In this document: piece by piece, positions 24,911 to 32,518 of the stretch
Position numbering within the stretch: the stretch's first letter is position 1
Layout of the letters: each line of letters starts with the position of its first letter
Assembly (NCBI GenBank): GCA_024694625.1
Contig: JAILJP010000004.1
Location: forward strand, 1-34,378
Reading direction: 5' to 3'
DNA: 34,378 bases
DNA from: Lachnospiraceae bacterium
GTDB lineage: Bacteria > Bacillota > Clostridia > Lachnospirales > Lachnospiraceae
Translations under genes and position numbers: made by a program
The notes under the pieces: model-generated
What the model was told of the DNA's origin: nothing
Database searches by the model: none
What the model saw: the letters and a program-made list of their open reading frames with translations, nothing else

Positions 24911-25876
24911 ATGTTTGGATTTGGTAAAAAAGAAAGCGTAGCGGAGGAAATGCCAAAGGCAAGAAAAACTCCGGATTATAAAGAGATTTTGAATCCTATG
25001 ATGGATTCCGGAAATTATATTTACGAGCAGGAAAAAATCCTCCAGGAGCAGGAGCTTGAGACAACATCAGGATTGAATCGTATTCGTGATTCCTTCCAAG
25101 CGGTACAGGAACAGTCGCAGAATGCTACAGCGTCCGTAGAGGGATTAAAAGAGCAGTTCAACAGCGTAATTGATATTACCGGACAGTTTGAGGATATTAT
25201 CAATCGTATGGTTTCAACTGCGGATGAAACTCATGAAAATATGGATAAGATTCGTGCTTCTTCAGGTTCTGTAAATGATACCATCGGTACCATGGAACAG
25301 GTATTTGACGAATTCCAAAAGAGTTATGATGATATTTCCGACAAGATTAATGCCATCAACGGTATTGCAAATCAAACAAACCTTTTGGCTTTGAATGCCT
25401 CCATTGAGGCAGCAAGAGCCGGTGAGGCAGGCCGTGGTTTTGCCGTAGTAGCAGATCAGGTTACAAAGCTTTCTGTAGAGATTAAAGATATGATTGCGGA
25501 CATTGGTGTCAGCATGGAGACTTTGACTCAGAATAATGAGAATCTTATGAGCTCCATTGACAGTACCAGAAAAGCAATGGAAGAGTCTATGCATCATATT
25601 AACGAAACAGAAGAAATTGTAGAAAACATCAAATCGGTTGCTCAGGAAATCGAAGATGGAAATTCTTCTATGATGGATGTAATTAATACCTGTACCAGTG
25701 AGGTGGACGGGGTGGTTGATACCATTACCGGTTCTAAGGTATACTATGACGAAGTGGAAGACAATATTCAGGCGATGTCAGAACAAATCACTCGAAAGGG
25801 ATTAATCTTCGAGGATTTGAATAATATTCTGGAACAGTATCCGGATTATTTGAAAAAGATTTCCAACAGGATGTAA
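24911..25876 (+). CDS. Soluble methyl-accepting chemotaxis protein
   Basis: The 321-residue protein has no membrane helix and no recognisable ligand domain. An N-terminal stretch of about 55 residues precedes a long coiled coil with the chemoreceptor hairpin tip at about 152-183 ([20 protein letters not shown] and [11 protein letters not shown]), which contacts CheA and CheW. The start is the ATG at 24911 after AGGAGG; an in-frame GTG at 24881 lies inside the FIST gene. The lack of its own sensor domain together with the adjacent FIST gene suggests that FIST supplies the input. No che or flagellar genes are in the window, so whether the output is motility or another pathway is open. Confidence 0.93.
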   Translation: MFGFGKKESVAEEMPKARKTPDYKEILNPMMDSGNYIYEQEKILQEQELETTSGLNRIRDSFQAVQEQSQNATASVEGLKEQFNSVIDITGQFEDIINRMVSTADETHENMDKIRASSGSVNDTIGTMEQVFDEFQKSYDDISDKINAINGIANQTNLLALNASIEAARAGEAGRGFAVVADQVTKLSVEIKDMIADIGVSMETLTQNNENLMSSIDSTRKAMEESMHHINETEEIVENIKSVAQEIEDGNSSMMDVINTCTSEVDGVVDTITGSKVYYDEVEDNIQAMSEQITRKGLIFEDLNNILEQYPDYLKKISNRM

Positions 25877-25879
25877 AGT
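25850..25879 (+). promoter_or_regulatory. Candidate promoter for the GTPase-NYN operon
   Basis: TTGAAA (25850-25855), 18 bases and TAAAGT (25874-25879) overlap the end of the chemoreceptor gene. Transcription would start near 25886, so the hairpin at 25889-25926 would form the entire leader. This is a tentative promoter assignment. Confidence 0.4.
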
Positions 25880-25888
25880 TATGAGGAC

Positions 25889-25926
25889 AAAAATCCCCTG
25901 ATCAGAAGCGATCGGGGGATTTTTTT
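25889..25926 (+). terminator. Strong hairpin terminator or leader attenuator
   Basis: AAAAATCCCCTGATC (25889-25903) pairs with GATCGGGGGATTTTT (25910-25924), with one T-G pair and a 6-base loop, and ends in a T-run to 25926. It terminates the chemoreceptor transcript. The ribosome binding site AAAAGG of the next gene begins only about five bases later, so any mRNA for that gene starting upstream must pass through this hairpin. Confidence 0.92.
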
Positions 25927-25942
25927 GAAAAAAAGGATGGCT

Positions 25943-28516
25943 ATGAAGAAAAATACAGTGGGCATTTTGGCCCATGTGGATGCAGGAAAGACAACTTTAT
26001 CGGAAGCGCTTTTGTATCGTTGCGGTACCATTCGAAAACTGGGGCGGGTTGACCATAAGGACAGTTATTTGGATGGGGAGGAAATCGAACGTGCCAGAGG
26101 TGTTACCGTCTTTTCCAAACAGGCGCGCTTTTTGTATGAAGATATGGAGGTTACCCTGTTGGATACACCGGGGCATGTGGATTTTTCGGCGGAGATGGAA
26201 CGTACCTTAAAGGTGTTGGACTACGCTATTTTAGTGATTAGCGGAACTGACGGAGTGCAAAGCCATACGAAGACACTTTGGAAGCTTTTGGATGAGTATA
26301 AGGTGCCGGTATTTTTGTTTGTAAACAAAATGGATATTTCTCTTCGTAGCAAAGAAGAAATCATTTCGGAATTAAAGGAAGAGTTGTCAGAGGGATGTGT
26401 GGACCTCCATCAGGATGAAGAGGATATTGCCACCTGTCACGAAGACTTATTGGAGATTTATTTGGAAACAGGTCACCTTTCAAGGGAGCAGCTGCGCTTA
26501 GGAGTAACGCAGCGGTTTTTGTTCCCTGTTGTTTTTGGCGCGGCGTTGAAAGAGGATGGTGTGGAGGAACTTTTAGATCATCTTTATACCTATTCCACAG
26601 AGAAAACCTATGAAGATAGCTTTGGGGCCTTAGTTTATAAAATCGATCGGGATAAAAACGGTGAGCGATTGACTCATGTGAAAATCACAGGAGGAAGCAT
26701 TTCTGTAAAGGAACTTCTTTCTCACAAAGATGAGGAGAGAGGCAAAGAAAAAATACAAGGTATTCGCCGTTACAACGGAGAAAAGTTTGAAAGTGTCACC
26801 ACCGTTGACGCAGGAGAAATCTGTACGTTTGTGGGATTGGATAAATCCTATGCCGGAGAAGGCTTCGGAAAGGAAGAGGATGTTTTTGTAACCTATTTGG
26901 AACCGGTCTTATCCTACGAAGTGATTCCGCCGGAAGGGGTAGACGGAGGCAAACTTTATCTTAGTTTGAAAGAACTGGGGGAAGAGGATCCTACATTACA
27001 GTTAGACTATGTGGAAGAGACAAAAGAAATCCGCATTCAGCTTATGGGACCTTTTCAGCTGGAAGTGTTGCAACAGGAAATCAAGCGCCGGTATGGAGTG
27101 CTGGTTACCTTTGGTGTGGGAAAGATTATGTATCGGGAAACCATCTTGGATGAGGTGGAAGGAATCGGTCATTTTGAACCCTTGCGACATTATGCAGAGG
27201 TTCATGTGAAGTTGGAACCCATGGAGCGGGGCGGCGGCATATCGGTGGACAATGTATGCTCTACCGACGTCCTTGGAAAAAACTATCAGCAGCAGGTGTT
27301 ATCCGTTTTGGAACATCGAAGACATGTGGGAGTTCTTACCGGTTCCACCTTAACGGATGTGAAGATTACTCTTCTTTCCGGAAAGAGTCATACCAAGCAC
27401 ACGGAAGGGGGAGATTTTTCTCAAGCCACCCGACGGGCGGTACGACAGGGATTAATGAAGGCTACCAGTGTTTTGCTAGAGCCGTATTATGCCATGGAGC
27501 TTACCATTCCATCCCAAATGGTGGGACGGGCTATGACGGATTTGGACCGTATGGAAGGAAAAATTAATCCGCCGGAAATCCTGGGAGATACCGCTGTTTT
27601 ACGGGGAAAGGTTCCGGTGTCTACTTCCATGGATTATGCAACAGAGGTAGCATCTTATACCGGAGGCTTGGGACAACTTTCCCTTTCGTCCGCAGGATAT
27701 GATATCTGTCATAATGCCGAGGAGATTATCCGTCAAAAAGACTATCGTCCCGAGGAGGATAAGAGACATCCTACCGGCTCAGTATTTTGCTCCGGAGGGG
27801 TGGGATATGTGGTGCCTGCTTCTCAGGTGGAAGAAAAAATGCATCTTCCCTATGCCCTTCATCAAGAGGATGCTCCAAAGGATGAGTTTTATATTCCGCC
27901 CATACAAAAAGAAATTAATGATAAAAAGAACAAAAAAGTGTATGATGGATATGGTGGTTTGACATCAGATTTAGAAGAAATCTTCGTACGGGAATTTGGA
28001 CCGATTCGCAGTCCGATTTCCTACAGCAAACCGGTAGTGCGGGATTACAATCAAAAGGAGTCCAAAGCCTACAAGCCGAGAAAATTTGAAAAGAGAAAAC
28101 GCTACATTCTGGTAGACGGATACAATGTTATTTTTGCATGGGAGTATTTAAATGATTTGGCAAAAATGGATTTGTCCGCGGCCAGAGGAAAGCTTATGGA
28201 TATTTTATGTGACTACCAGGGATATGTGGGAGATGACGTGATTGTTGTTTTCGATGCCTATCGGGTAAAGGGTAATCCAGGAAGTTCAGATAAATATCAC
28301 AATATATATGTGGTGTATACAAAAGAGGCTCAGACAGCGGACGCTTATATAGAGCGGGCTGTTCATGAGATGATACCGAAGCACGATATTACTGTAGTGA
28401 CTTCAGATGGTGCGGAACAGGTGATTGTAGCCGGTGCAGGAGCGCTTCGGATTTCCTCTAGAGAGTTTTATGAAGAAGTAAAGAGGGTTAAATCAGAGGG
28501 GATATTGAACCAGTAG
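25943..28516 (+). CDS. TetM-like ribosomal GTPase fused to Rae1/YacP-type NYN ribonuclease
   Basis: From the ATG at 25943, six bases after AAAAGG, the protein is 857 residues; starts at 25925 (TTG) and 25937 are less likely. Residues 1 to about 640 follow the EF-G/TetM ribosome-protection layout. G1 is AHVDAGKTT (10-18), then RARGVTV, DTPGHVDF, NKMD and a GAALKEDG segment. EF-G-like later domains are GHFEPLRHYAEVHVKLEP, SHTKHTEGGDFSQATRRAVRQG and LLEPYYAMELTIPSQMVGRAMTDLDRMEG. After a charged linker, residues about 721-857 are a NYN domain like Bacillus Rae1/YacP, a ribosome-dependent mRNA A-site endonuclease. Acidic residues D725 (VDGYN), D771 (VVFDAY) and D822 (TSDGAEQ) are conserved. I infer a factor that binds the ribosome by its GTPase part and cuts mRNA. 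Similar proteins are often labelled tetracycline resistance; nothing here supports that. Two nuclease/ATPase genes follow. Confidence 0.9.
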   Translation: MKKNTVGILAHVDAGKTTLSEALLYRCGTIRKLGRVDHKDSYLDGEEIERARGVTVFSKQARFLYEDMEVTLLDTPGHVDFSAEMERTLKVLDYAILVISGTDGVQSHTKTLWKLLDEYKVPVFLFVNKMDISLRSKEEIISELKEELSEGCVDLHQDEEDIATCHEDLLEIYLETGHLSREQLRLGVTQRFLFPVVFGAALKEDGVEELLDHLYTYSTEKTYEDSFGALVYKIDRDKNGERLTHVKITGGSISVKELLSHKDEERGKEKIQGIRRYNGEKFESVTTVDAGEICTFVGLDKSYAGEGFGKEEDVFVTYLEPVLSYEVIPPEGVDGGKLYLSLKELGEEDPTLQLDYVEETKEIRIQLMGPFQLEVLQQEIKRRYGVLVTFGVGKIMYRETILDEVEGIGHFEPLRHYAEVHVKLEPMERGGGISVDNVCSTDVLGKNYQQQVLSVLEHRRHVGVLTGSTLTDVKITLLSGKSHTKHTEGGDFSQATRRAVRQGLMKATSVLLEPYYAMELTIPSQMVGRAMTDLDRMEGKINPPEILGDTAVLRGKVPVSTSMDYATEVASYTGGLGQLSLSSAGYDICHNAEEIIRQKDYRPEEDKRHPTGSVFCSGGVGYVVPASQVEEKMHLPYALHQEDAPKDEFYIPPIQKEINDKKNKKVYDGYGGLTSDLEEIFVREFGPIRSPISYSKPVVRDYNQKESKAYKPRKFEKRKRYILVDGYNVIFAWEYLNDLAKMDLSAARGKLMDILCDYQGYVGDDVIVVFDAYRVKGNPGSSDKYHNIYVVYTKEAQTADAYIERAVHEMIPKHDITVVTSDGAEQVIVAGAGALRISSREFYEEVKRVKSEGILNQ

Positions 28517-28532
28517 ACAGGAAGGAATTTAT

Positions 28533-29615
28533 ATGAAACTGATACATGTGGCAGACTTGCATTTAGATTCCAAAATGGAAAGCAATCTGACTTCGGAAAA
28601 AGCAAGACTTCGTCGGGAAGAATTGTTGGATCGTTTTTGTGAATTGGTGTATTACGCTGAGAAAAACGGAATCAGCGGTATTTTGATTGCCGGAGATTTG
28701 TTTGATAAGACCCATATTCGCAAGGCTGCAAGAAATAGAGTCTTGGATGAAATCAAAGAGCATCCGGATATTACTTTTTTCTATTTACAGGGAAATCATG
28801 ACCGTAGTGATTTCCTTCAGAATGTAAAACCCAAAGACAGTCCCAATCTAAAACTTTTTGATAAGGATCAGTGGATTTCCTATGACTTTGGAGAGGCTGT
28901 AATTACAGGAAGAGAGATTACGCCGGACAATTCCAAAACCTTTGCCATGAATTTGGTTTTGGACCAGGCTAATTGTAATATTGTCATGCTTCACGGTCAG
29001 GAATCGGACTATGAAGGAAAGGATAAAACAGAAATCATTCCCTTAGGGGAACTTCGAGGTAAGCATATTGATTATCTTGCCTTAGGTCATATTCATTCCT
29101 ACAAAAAAGAGCGATTGGATGACCGAGGAGAGTATTGCTACAGTGGTTGCTTGGAGGGAAGAGGCTTTGATGAATGTGGTTCGAAAGGTTTTGTCCTTTT
29201 GGATGTAGAGGATGGCACAGTGACTTCGGAGTTTGTGCCTTTTGCGAAACGCCATTTTCATGAAGTGGTGGCTGACCTTACGGAAGAGGATGAAATGCCC
29301 TCTGTTTTGGCGAAGCTTCGTGAACAGTTAGAAAACATCCCCGAAGAAGATTTTGTAAAGATTGTATTAAACGGATATACCCATGTGGATTTTGATGTAG
29401 ATGTGAATCGAATTCTTAGGGAGTTCGGGGAGAAGTTTTTCTTTGTAAAGGTTTATGACAAATCCACCATAAAGGTACATTACGAAGACTATTTAAACGA
29501 CAAATCTTTAAAGGGTGAGTTTGTTCGTTTAATGGAAAAACAGGAAATGGAAGAAGATAAAAAAGGACTGATTGTAGAAATCGGTATGAAAGCATTAATG
29601 GGGGAGGAATTATAA
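28533..29615 (+). CDS. SbcD/YhaO-like metallophosphoesterase (DNA repair nuclease)
   Basis: This 360-residue protein carries the Mre11/SbcD phosphoesterase motifs in order: DLHLD (8-12), AGDLFDKT, LQGNHDR, MLHGQE and ALGHIHS. All metal ligands are present, so it should be an active Mn-dependent nuclease. A C-terminal region of about 130 residues would contact the ATPase partner. The next gene starts directly at its stop codon (TAA then ATG) and encodes the matching SbcC/Rad50-like ATPase, as in the YhaO-YhaN pair of Bacillus. Such pairs process double-strand breaks and DNA ends. It is 16 bases after the GTPase-NYN gene. Confidence 0.88.
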   Translation: MKLIHVADLHLDSKMESNLTSEKARLRREELLDRFCELVYYAEKNGISGILIAGDLFDKTHIRKAARNRVLDEIKEHPDITFFYLQGNHDRSDFLQNVKPKDSPNLKLFDKDQWISYDFGEAVITGREITPDNSKTFAMNLVLDQANCNIVMLHGQESDYEGKDKTEIIPLGELRGKHIDYLALGHIHSYKKERLDDRGEYCYSGCLEGRGFDECGSKGFVLLDVEDGTVTSEFVPFAKRHFHEVVADLTEEDEMPSVLAKLREQLENIPEEDFVKIVLNGYTHVDFDVDVNRILREFGEKFFFVKVYDKSTIKVHYEDYLNDKSLKGEFVRLMEKQEMEEDKKGLIVEIGMKALMGEEL

Positions 29616-32285
29616 ATGTTACGATTAATCTCCTGTTATGTGACAGGTTTCGGAAGACTAGAAAACTTCGAATTTCAATTTAACGATGGACTGAATACCG
29701 TCTTAGAAGAAAACGGTTGGGGAAAGACAACCTTTTGTGTATTTTTGAAATCCATGTTTTACGGTATGGAGTACAAAAGAGGAAAATCCTTAACGGAACG
29801 AAAGCATTATCTCCCCTGGTCAGGGGCAGTCTATGGCGGAAATCTTGTTTTTGAAAAAGACGACAAGCGTTACCGAATTGAACGAACTTTTGGCGCAAAG
29901 GATAAAGATGATACGTTCTGCCTTATGGATTTGGATACGGAAAAAGAGTCCTTTGATTATACGGAGAACATCGGTGAGGAACTCTTTGAGGTAGATCGGG
30001 AGTCCTTTGAGAAGAGTCTCTTTTCTCCCCAGGAAGAAATTAAAACTTCCATGACGGACAGCTTAAATGCGAAGATGGGTGATTTATCTGCGGCCAAAGA
30101 TGATATGAACAACTTCGATGTGGCCATTGCCAAAATCGAAGAGGCGAAGAAGGAATACTCGCAGAGAAGTCAGGTGAACCCTGGTAAATTAATGCGGGTG
30201 CAAAGCGAGATTTCCCAGTGTAGAGAAATGGTAGAGGTTTTGCCGGTAAAGCTGGAGGCTTATGATCTTCAGGGGAAACTTTTGCAGGACAAAAATCATC
30301 AGCTTTTAAAATTAAAAGAAGAACGTACGAAGATTGCAGACCGTATTGCAGCTCAGAGTAAACGGGAACAGGAAATCGGAGCGCTAAAGGCAAAAAGGGA
30401 AAGTCTGAAAAAAAGCAAAGAGGAACTGGCCCAGTTAGATGACTTTTTTGCAAAAGGGATTCCGGAGGCAGAAGAGATTTCCGATATTCAGGAAAAACAA
30501 AATTCCCTTCATGGAATTTTGGGTAGATTTGAATCCGTGCATTCTTTGTTGCCTTCTAAAGCGGATGAAGGAAAGCTAAATGAAATGTTTCGAGACCATG
30601 AGGTGACGGAAGATCAGCTGGATGCCTGGGATGAACAGGCGCAGCGCATGAAGGAACTTCGGGTACAGGGCGAGCATAATCAGATGCCGGAAGAGGAAAA
30701 GACAAAACTTTCGGAGTTGAAGTATTACTTTTCAAAGAAGGTTCCTTCTGAGGAAGAACTTTCTGCTGTGTCGGAACAGGTGACATCCTTGGTTCGTGCG
30801 GATGCAGAGTTGTCTGTGCGTGAAAAACAGTATCAGACACTTCTTGCAGAAAAAGAAGTTTTGGAAAAAAGTGAAAAGGGAAAAGAAAGAGGCGCCGGTT
30901 TGGTGTGGCTATTTTTCCTTTTAGGCGTGGTTTGTATTGTTGGTGGCGTGGTATTTACCTATTATATTCACGAAGACATCAGTCTTATGGTGGCTACAGC
31001 ATTTTATGTGGCTGGTATCGTTTTGGAACTGGTGGTATTCGTTCAGATGCTCCACCGAAGAACCAGACATACCACGAGACGTCAGGGATTGGATGAGCAG
31101 CTGGCAGAGGCATTGGAAGAATTGGAAGAATCCAGACAGTTACGAGATGACATAAATGACAGCTGTAAGGAATTTTTATCCGGTTATCTGGTAACCCCTA
31201 CAGAAAGTATGCGGGATATGATCCGGGAAATTCAGGACAAGACCTTGCTTTATAACCAGCTTTTGGAAGAGGAGAAAAAATACAACGAGCAAAACTCCGA
31301 AAGCTTGGAAGAGTTGTCGGAACTTCAGCTGAGTATGTATACCGCTCTTTCCCACTATGCTACGGTGAGCAATATGAATTTGTATGAAGATCATTGCGAA
31401 ATGGAATTGTTGCACCGCTTGCATAACGATTACCGAACCTACAAAGAATATAAAGAAAACAAAAAGATAGAAAAAGAGCTTCGGGAACAAAAGGAATTCT
31501 TAGAAGAAGAAATCAATGGATTCTTGGAGCGATTCCCGGTGATTGAAGAGGAAGAAAATCGTCTTACAGGAATTGAACACAATCTTCGCTCTTACCAGCG
31601 CTTGAGTGAACAGGTGGAGGCTTTGGAGCAGGAATTGGAAGCGATGAAAGAGGTTTCCGATTTGCCGGAGGATGAGGCTTCCATAGAGCAGCTTCAGGCA
31701 ACGCAGCAGGAGATGGAAGCTCAGTCGGATTTACTAAACGAGCAGTTGGTCCGGGACAATGAAGAATTAAATCGTATCTCTGAGGAAATTGAAGCTTGTG
31801 AAGATGCCAAGGAACGATTGGAAGGATTGCTGGAAGAGGAATCCGAGATCAAAGAGAAGATTGAAATCTATGAGCTGTCTGCAAAATACTTGCAGCAGGC
31901 GAAGGATAATTTCTTAAGTAAATATATGGGACCTTTGCGAAAGGGATTGCGACATTATTTGTCTATGATATACGATGAGGAATCCAGTTTCCTTTTGGCG
32001 AAAAACTTCTCTTTGGATATGGACTTAAAAGTACATTACAATTTCCAGGGAAGTACAAAAGAAGAAGGGTATTTGTCTGCGGGATATAAAGACTTGGTTG
32101 CTTTTTGTTCTCGATTGGCATTGATCGATGCTTTGTATTTGGAAGAGAAGCCTATACTGATATTGGATGATCCCTTCACAGATTTAGATAATGAAAAGAT
32201 AAAAGAGTCACTTTCTCTTTTAAAAGAAATCGCAAGAGACCGACAGGTGTTATACTTTACCTGTCATAAAAGTAGAATGGTGTAA
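29616..32285 (+). CDS. SbcC/Rad50-like ATPase with two membrane helices (YhaN-like)
   Basis: An 889-residue Rad50/SMC-type ATPase. The N-terminal head has a P-loop of the form ENGWGKTT (residues 32-39), with Glu where the first Gly of the usual motif would be. Two long Glu/Lys/Gln-rich coiled coils follow (about 170-425 and 485-770). The C-terminal head has a YLSAGYKDLVAFCSRLAL signature and Walker B PILILDDPFTDLD (about 846-858). Between the coiled coils, where Rad50 has its zinc hook, are two hydrophobic segments (about 428-451 and 456-480) and no CxxC hook. The molecule is therefore probably tethered to the membrane at the apex, as in YhaN-type proteins. It pairs with the upstream nuclease and ends the operon at a terminator. 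Confidence 0.88.
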   Translation: MLRLISCYVTGFGRLENFEFQFNDGLNTVLEENGWGKTTFCVFLKSMFYGMEYKRGKSLTERKHYLPWSGAVYGGNLVFEKDDKRYRIERTFGAKDKDDTFCLMDLDTEKESFDYTENIGEELFEVDRESFEKSLFSPQEEIKTSMTDSLNAKMGDLSAAKDDMNNFDVAIAKIEEAKKEYSQRSQVNPGKLMRVQSEISQCREMVEVLPVKLEAYDLQGKLLQDKNHQLLKLKEERTKIADRIAAQSKREQEIGALKAKRESLKKSKEELAQLDDFFAKGIPEAEEISDIQEKQNSLHGILGRFESVHSLLPSKADEGKLNEMFRDHEVTEDQLDAWDEQAQRMKELRVQGEHNQMPEEEKTKLSELKYYFSKKVPSEEELSAVSEQVTSLVRADAELSVREKQYQTLLAEKEVLEKSEKGKERGAGLVWLFFLLGVVCIVGGVVFTYYIHEDISLMVATAFYVAGIVLELVVFVQMLHRRTRHTTRRQGLDEQLAEALEELEESRQLRDDINDSCKEFLSGYLVTPTESMRDMIREIQDKTLLYNQLLEEEKKYNEQNSESLEELSELQLSMYTALSHYATVSNMNLYEDHCEMELLHRLHNDYRTYKEYKENKKIEKELREQKEFLEEEINGFLERFPVIEEEENRLTGIEHNLRSYQRLSEQVEALEQELEAMKEVSDLPEDEASIEQLQATQQEMEAQSDLLNEQLVRDNEELNRISEEIEACEDAKERLEGLLEEESEIKEKIEIYELSAKYLQQAKDNFLSKYMGPLRKGLRHYLSMIYDEESSFLLAKNFSLDMDLKVHYNFQGSTKEEGYLSAGYKDLVAFCSRLALIDALYLEEKPILILDDPFTDLDNEKIKESLSLLKEIARDRQVLYFTCHKSRMV

Positions 32286-32307
32286 ATGTATAAACTTGTA
32301 TACAAAG

Positions 32308-32338
32308 ACCGTGTACTGTATTAAGTACACGGTTTTTT
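32308..32338 (+). terminator. Intrinsic terminator after the YhaN-like gene
   Basis: ACCGTGTACT (32308-32317) pairs perfectly with AGTACACGGT (32324-32333), 6-base loop, followed by T residues to 32338. It ends the GTPase-NYN/nuclease/ATPase operon. Confidence 0.95.
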
Positions 32339-32356
32339 ATTTACAATTGAGAATTA

Positions 32357-32374
32357 TTGTGATAAATTTAACAA
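32357..32374. promoter_or_regulatory. Candidate Rex (NADH/NAD redox) operator upstream of pflB
   Basis: TTGTGATAAATTTAACAA at 32357-32374 fits the clostridial Rex consensus TTGTTAA-N4-TTAACAA at 12 of its 14 defined positions. Rex represses fermentation genes when NADH is low. The site lies about 70 bases before the -35 box, upstream rather than within the promoter, so the assignment is tentative. Confidence 0.5.
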
Positions 32375-32378
32375 GCAA

Positions 32379-32392
32379 TGAAAACGTTAGGG
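32379..32392. promoter_or_regulatory. Candidate CcpA (cre) site upstream of pflB
   Basis: TGAAAACGTTAGGG matches the cre consensus TGWAARCGYTWNCW at all but the last two constrained positions. It lies about 50 bases before the -35 box, a location from which CcpA activates overflow-metabolism genes in Firmicutes. Confidence 0.45.
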
Positions 32393-32419
32393 CTTCCTAA
32401 CTCCATAAGTTGCAAAAGA

Positions 32420-32494
32420 CACCATTTCAGGAAAATGGTGTTGACAGAAAAGTTACCACAATATATAGTATAGATGTTTGCGGTTAAACGCAAA
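32420..32494 (+). promoter_or_regulatory. pflB promoter with flanking inverted repeats
   Basis: TTGACA (32441-32446), 17 bases and TATAGT (32464-32469) give a strong promoter starting near 32476. A perfect inverted repeat, CACCATTT-CAGGA-AAATGGTG (32420-32440), touches the -35 box and could be a repressor or activator site. A second, TTTGCG-GTTAAA-CGCAAA (32477-32494), lies at the start of the transcript and could be an operator or a 5' stabilising hairpin. Confidence 0.75.
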
Positions 32495-32518
32495 TGTTGT
32501 ATGATGAAAGGAGATATT

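Noticed and set aside
25943-27900. Tetracycline-resistance gene (tetM/tetO/tetW)
   Set aside because: The N-terminal part is clearly in that superfamily, but the protein is about 220 residues longer, carries a NYN nuclease and sits in an operon with DNA-repair-like genes. There is no mobile element nearby, and resistance cannot be inferred from family membership.
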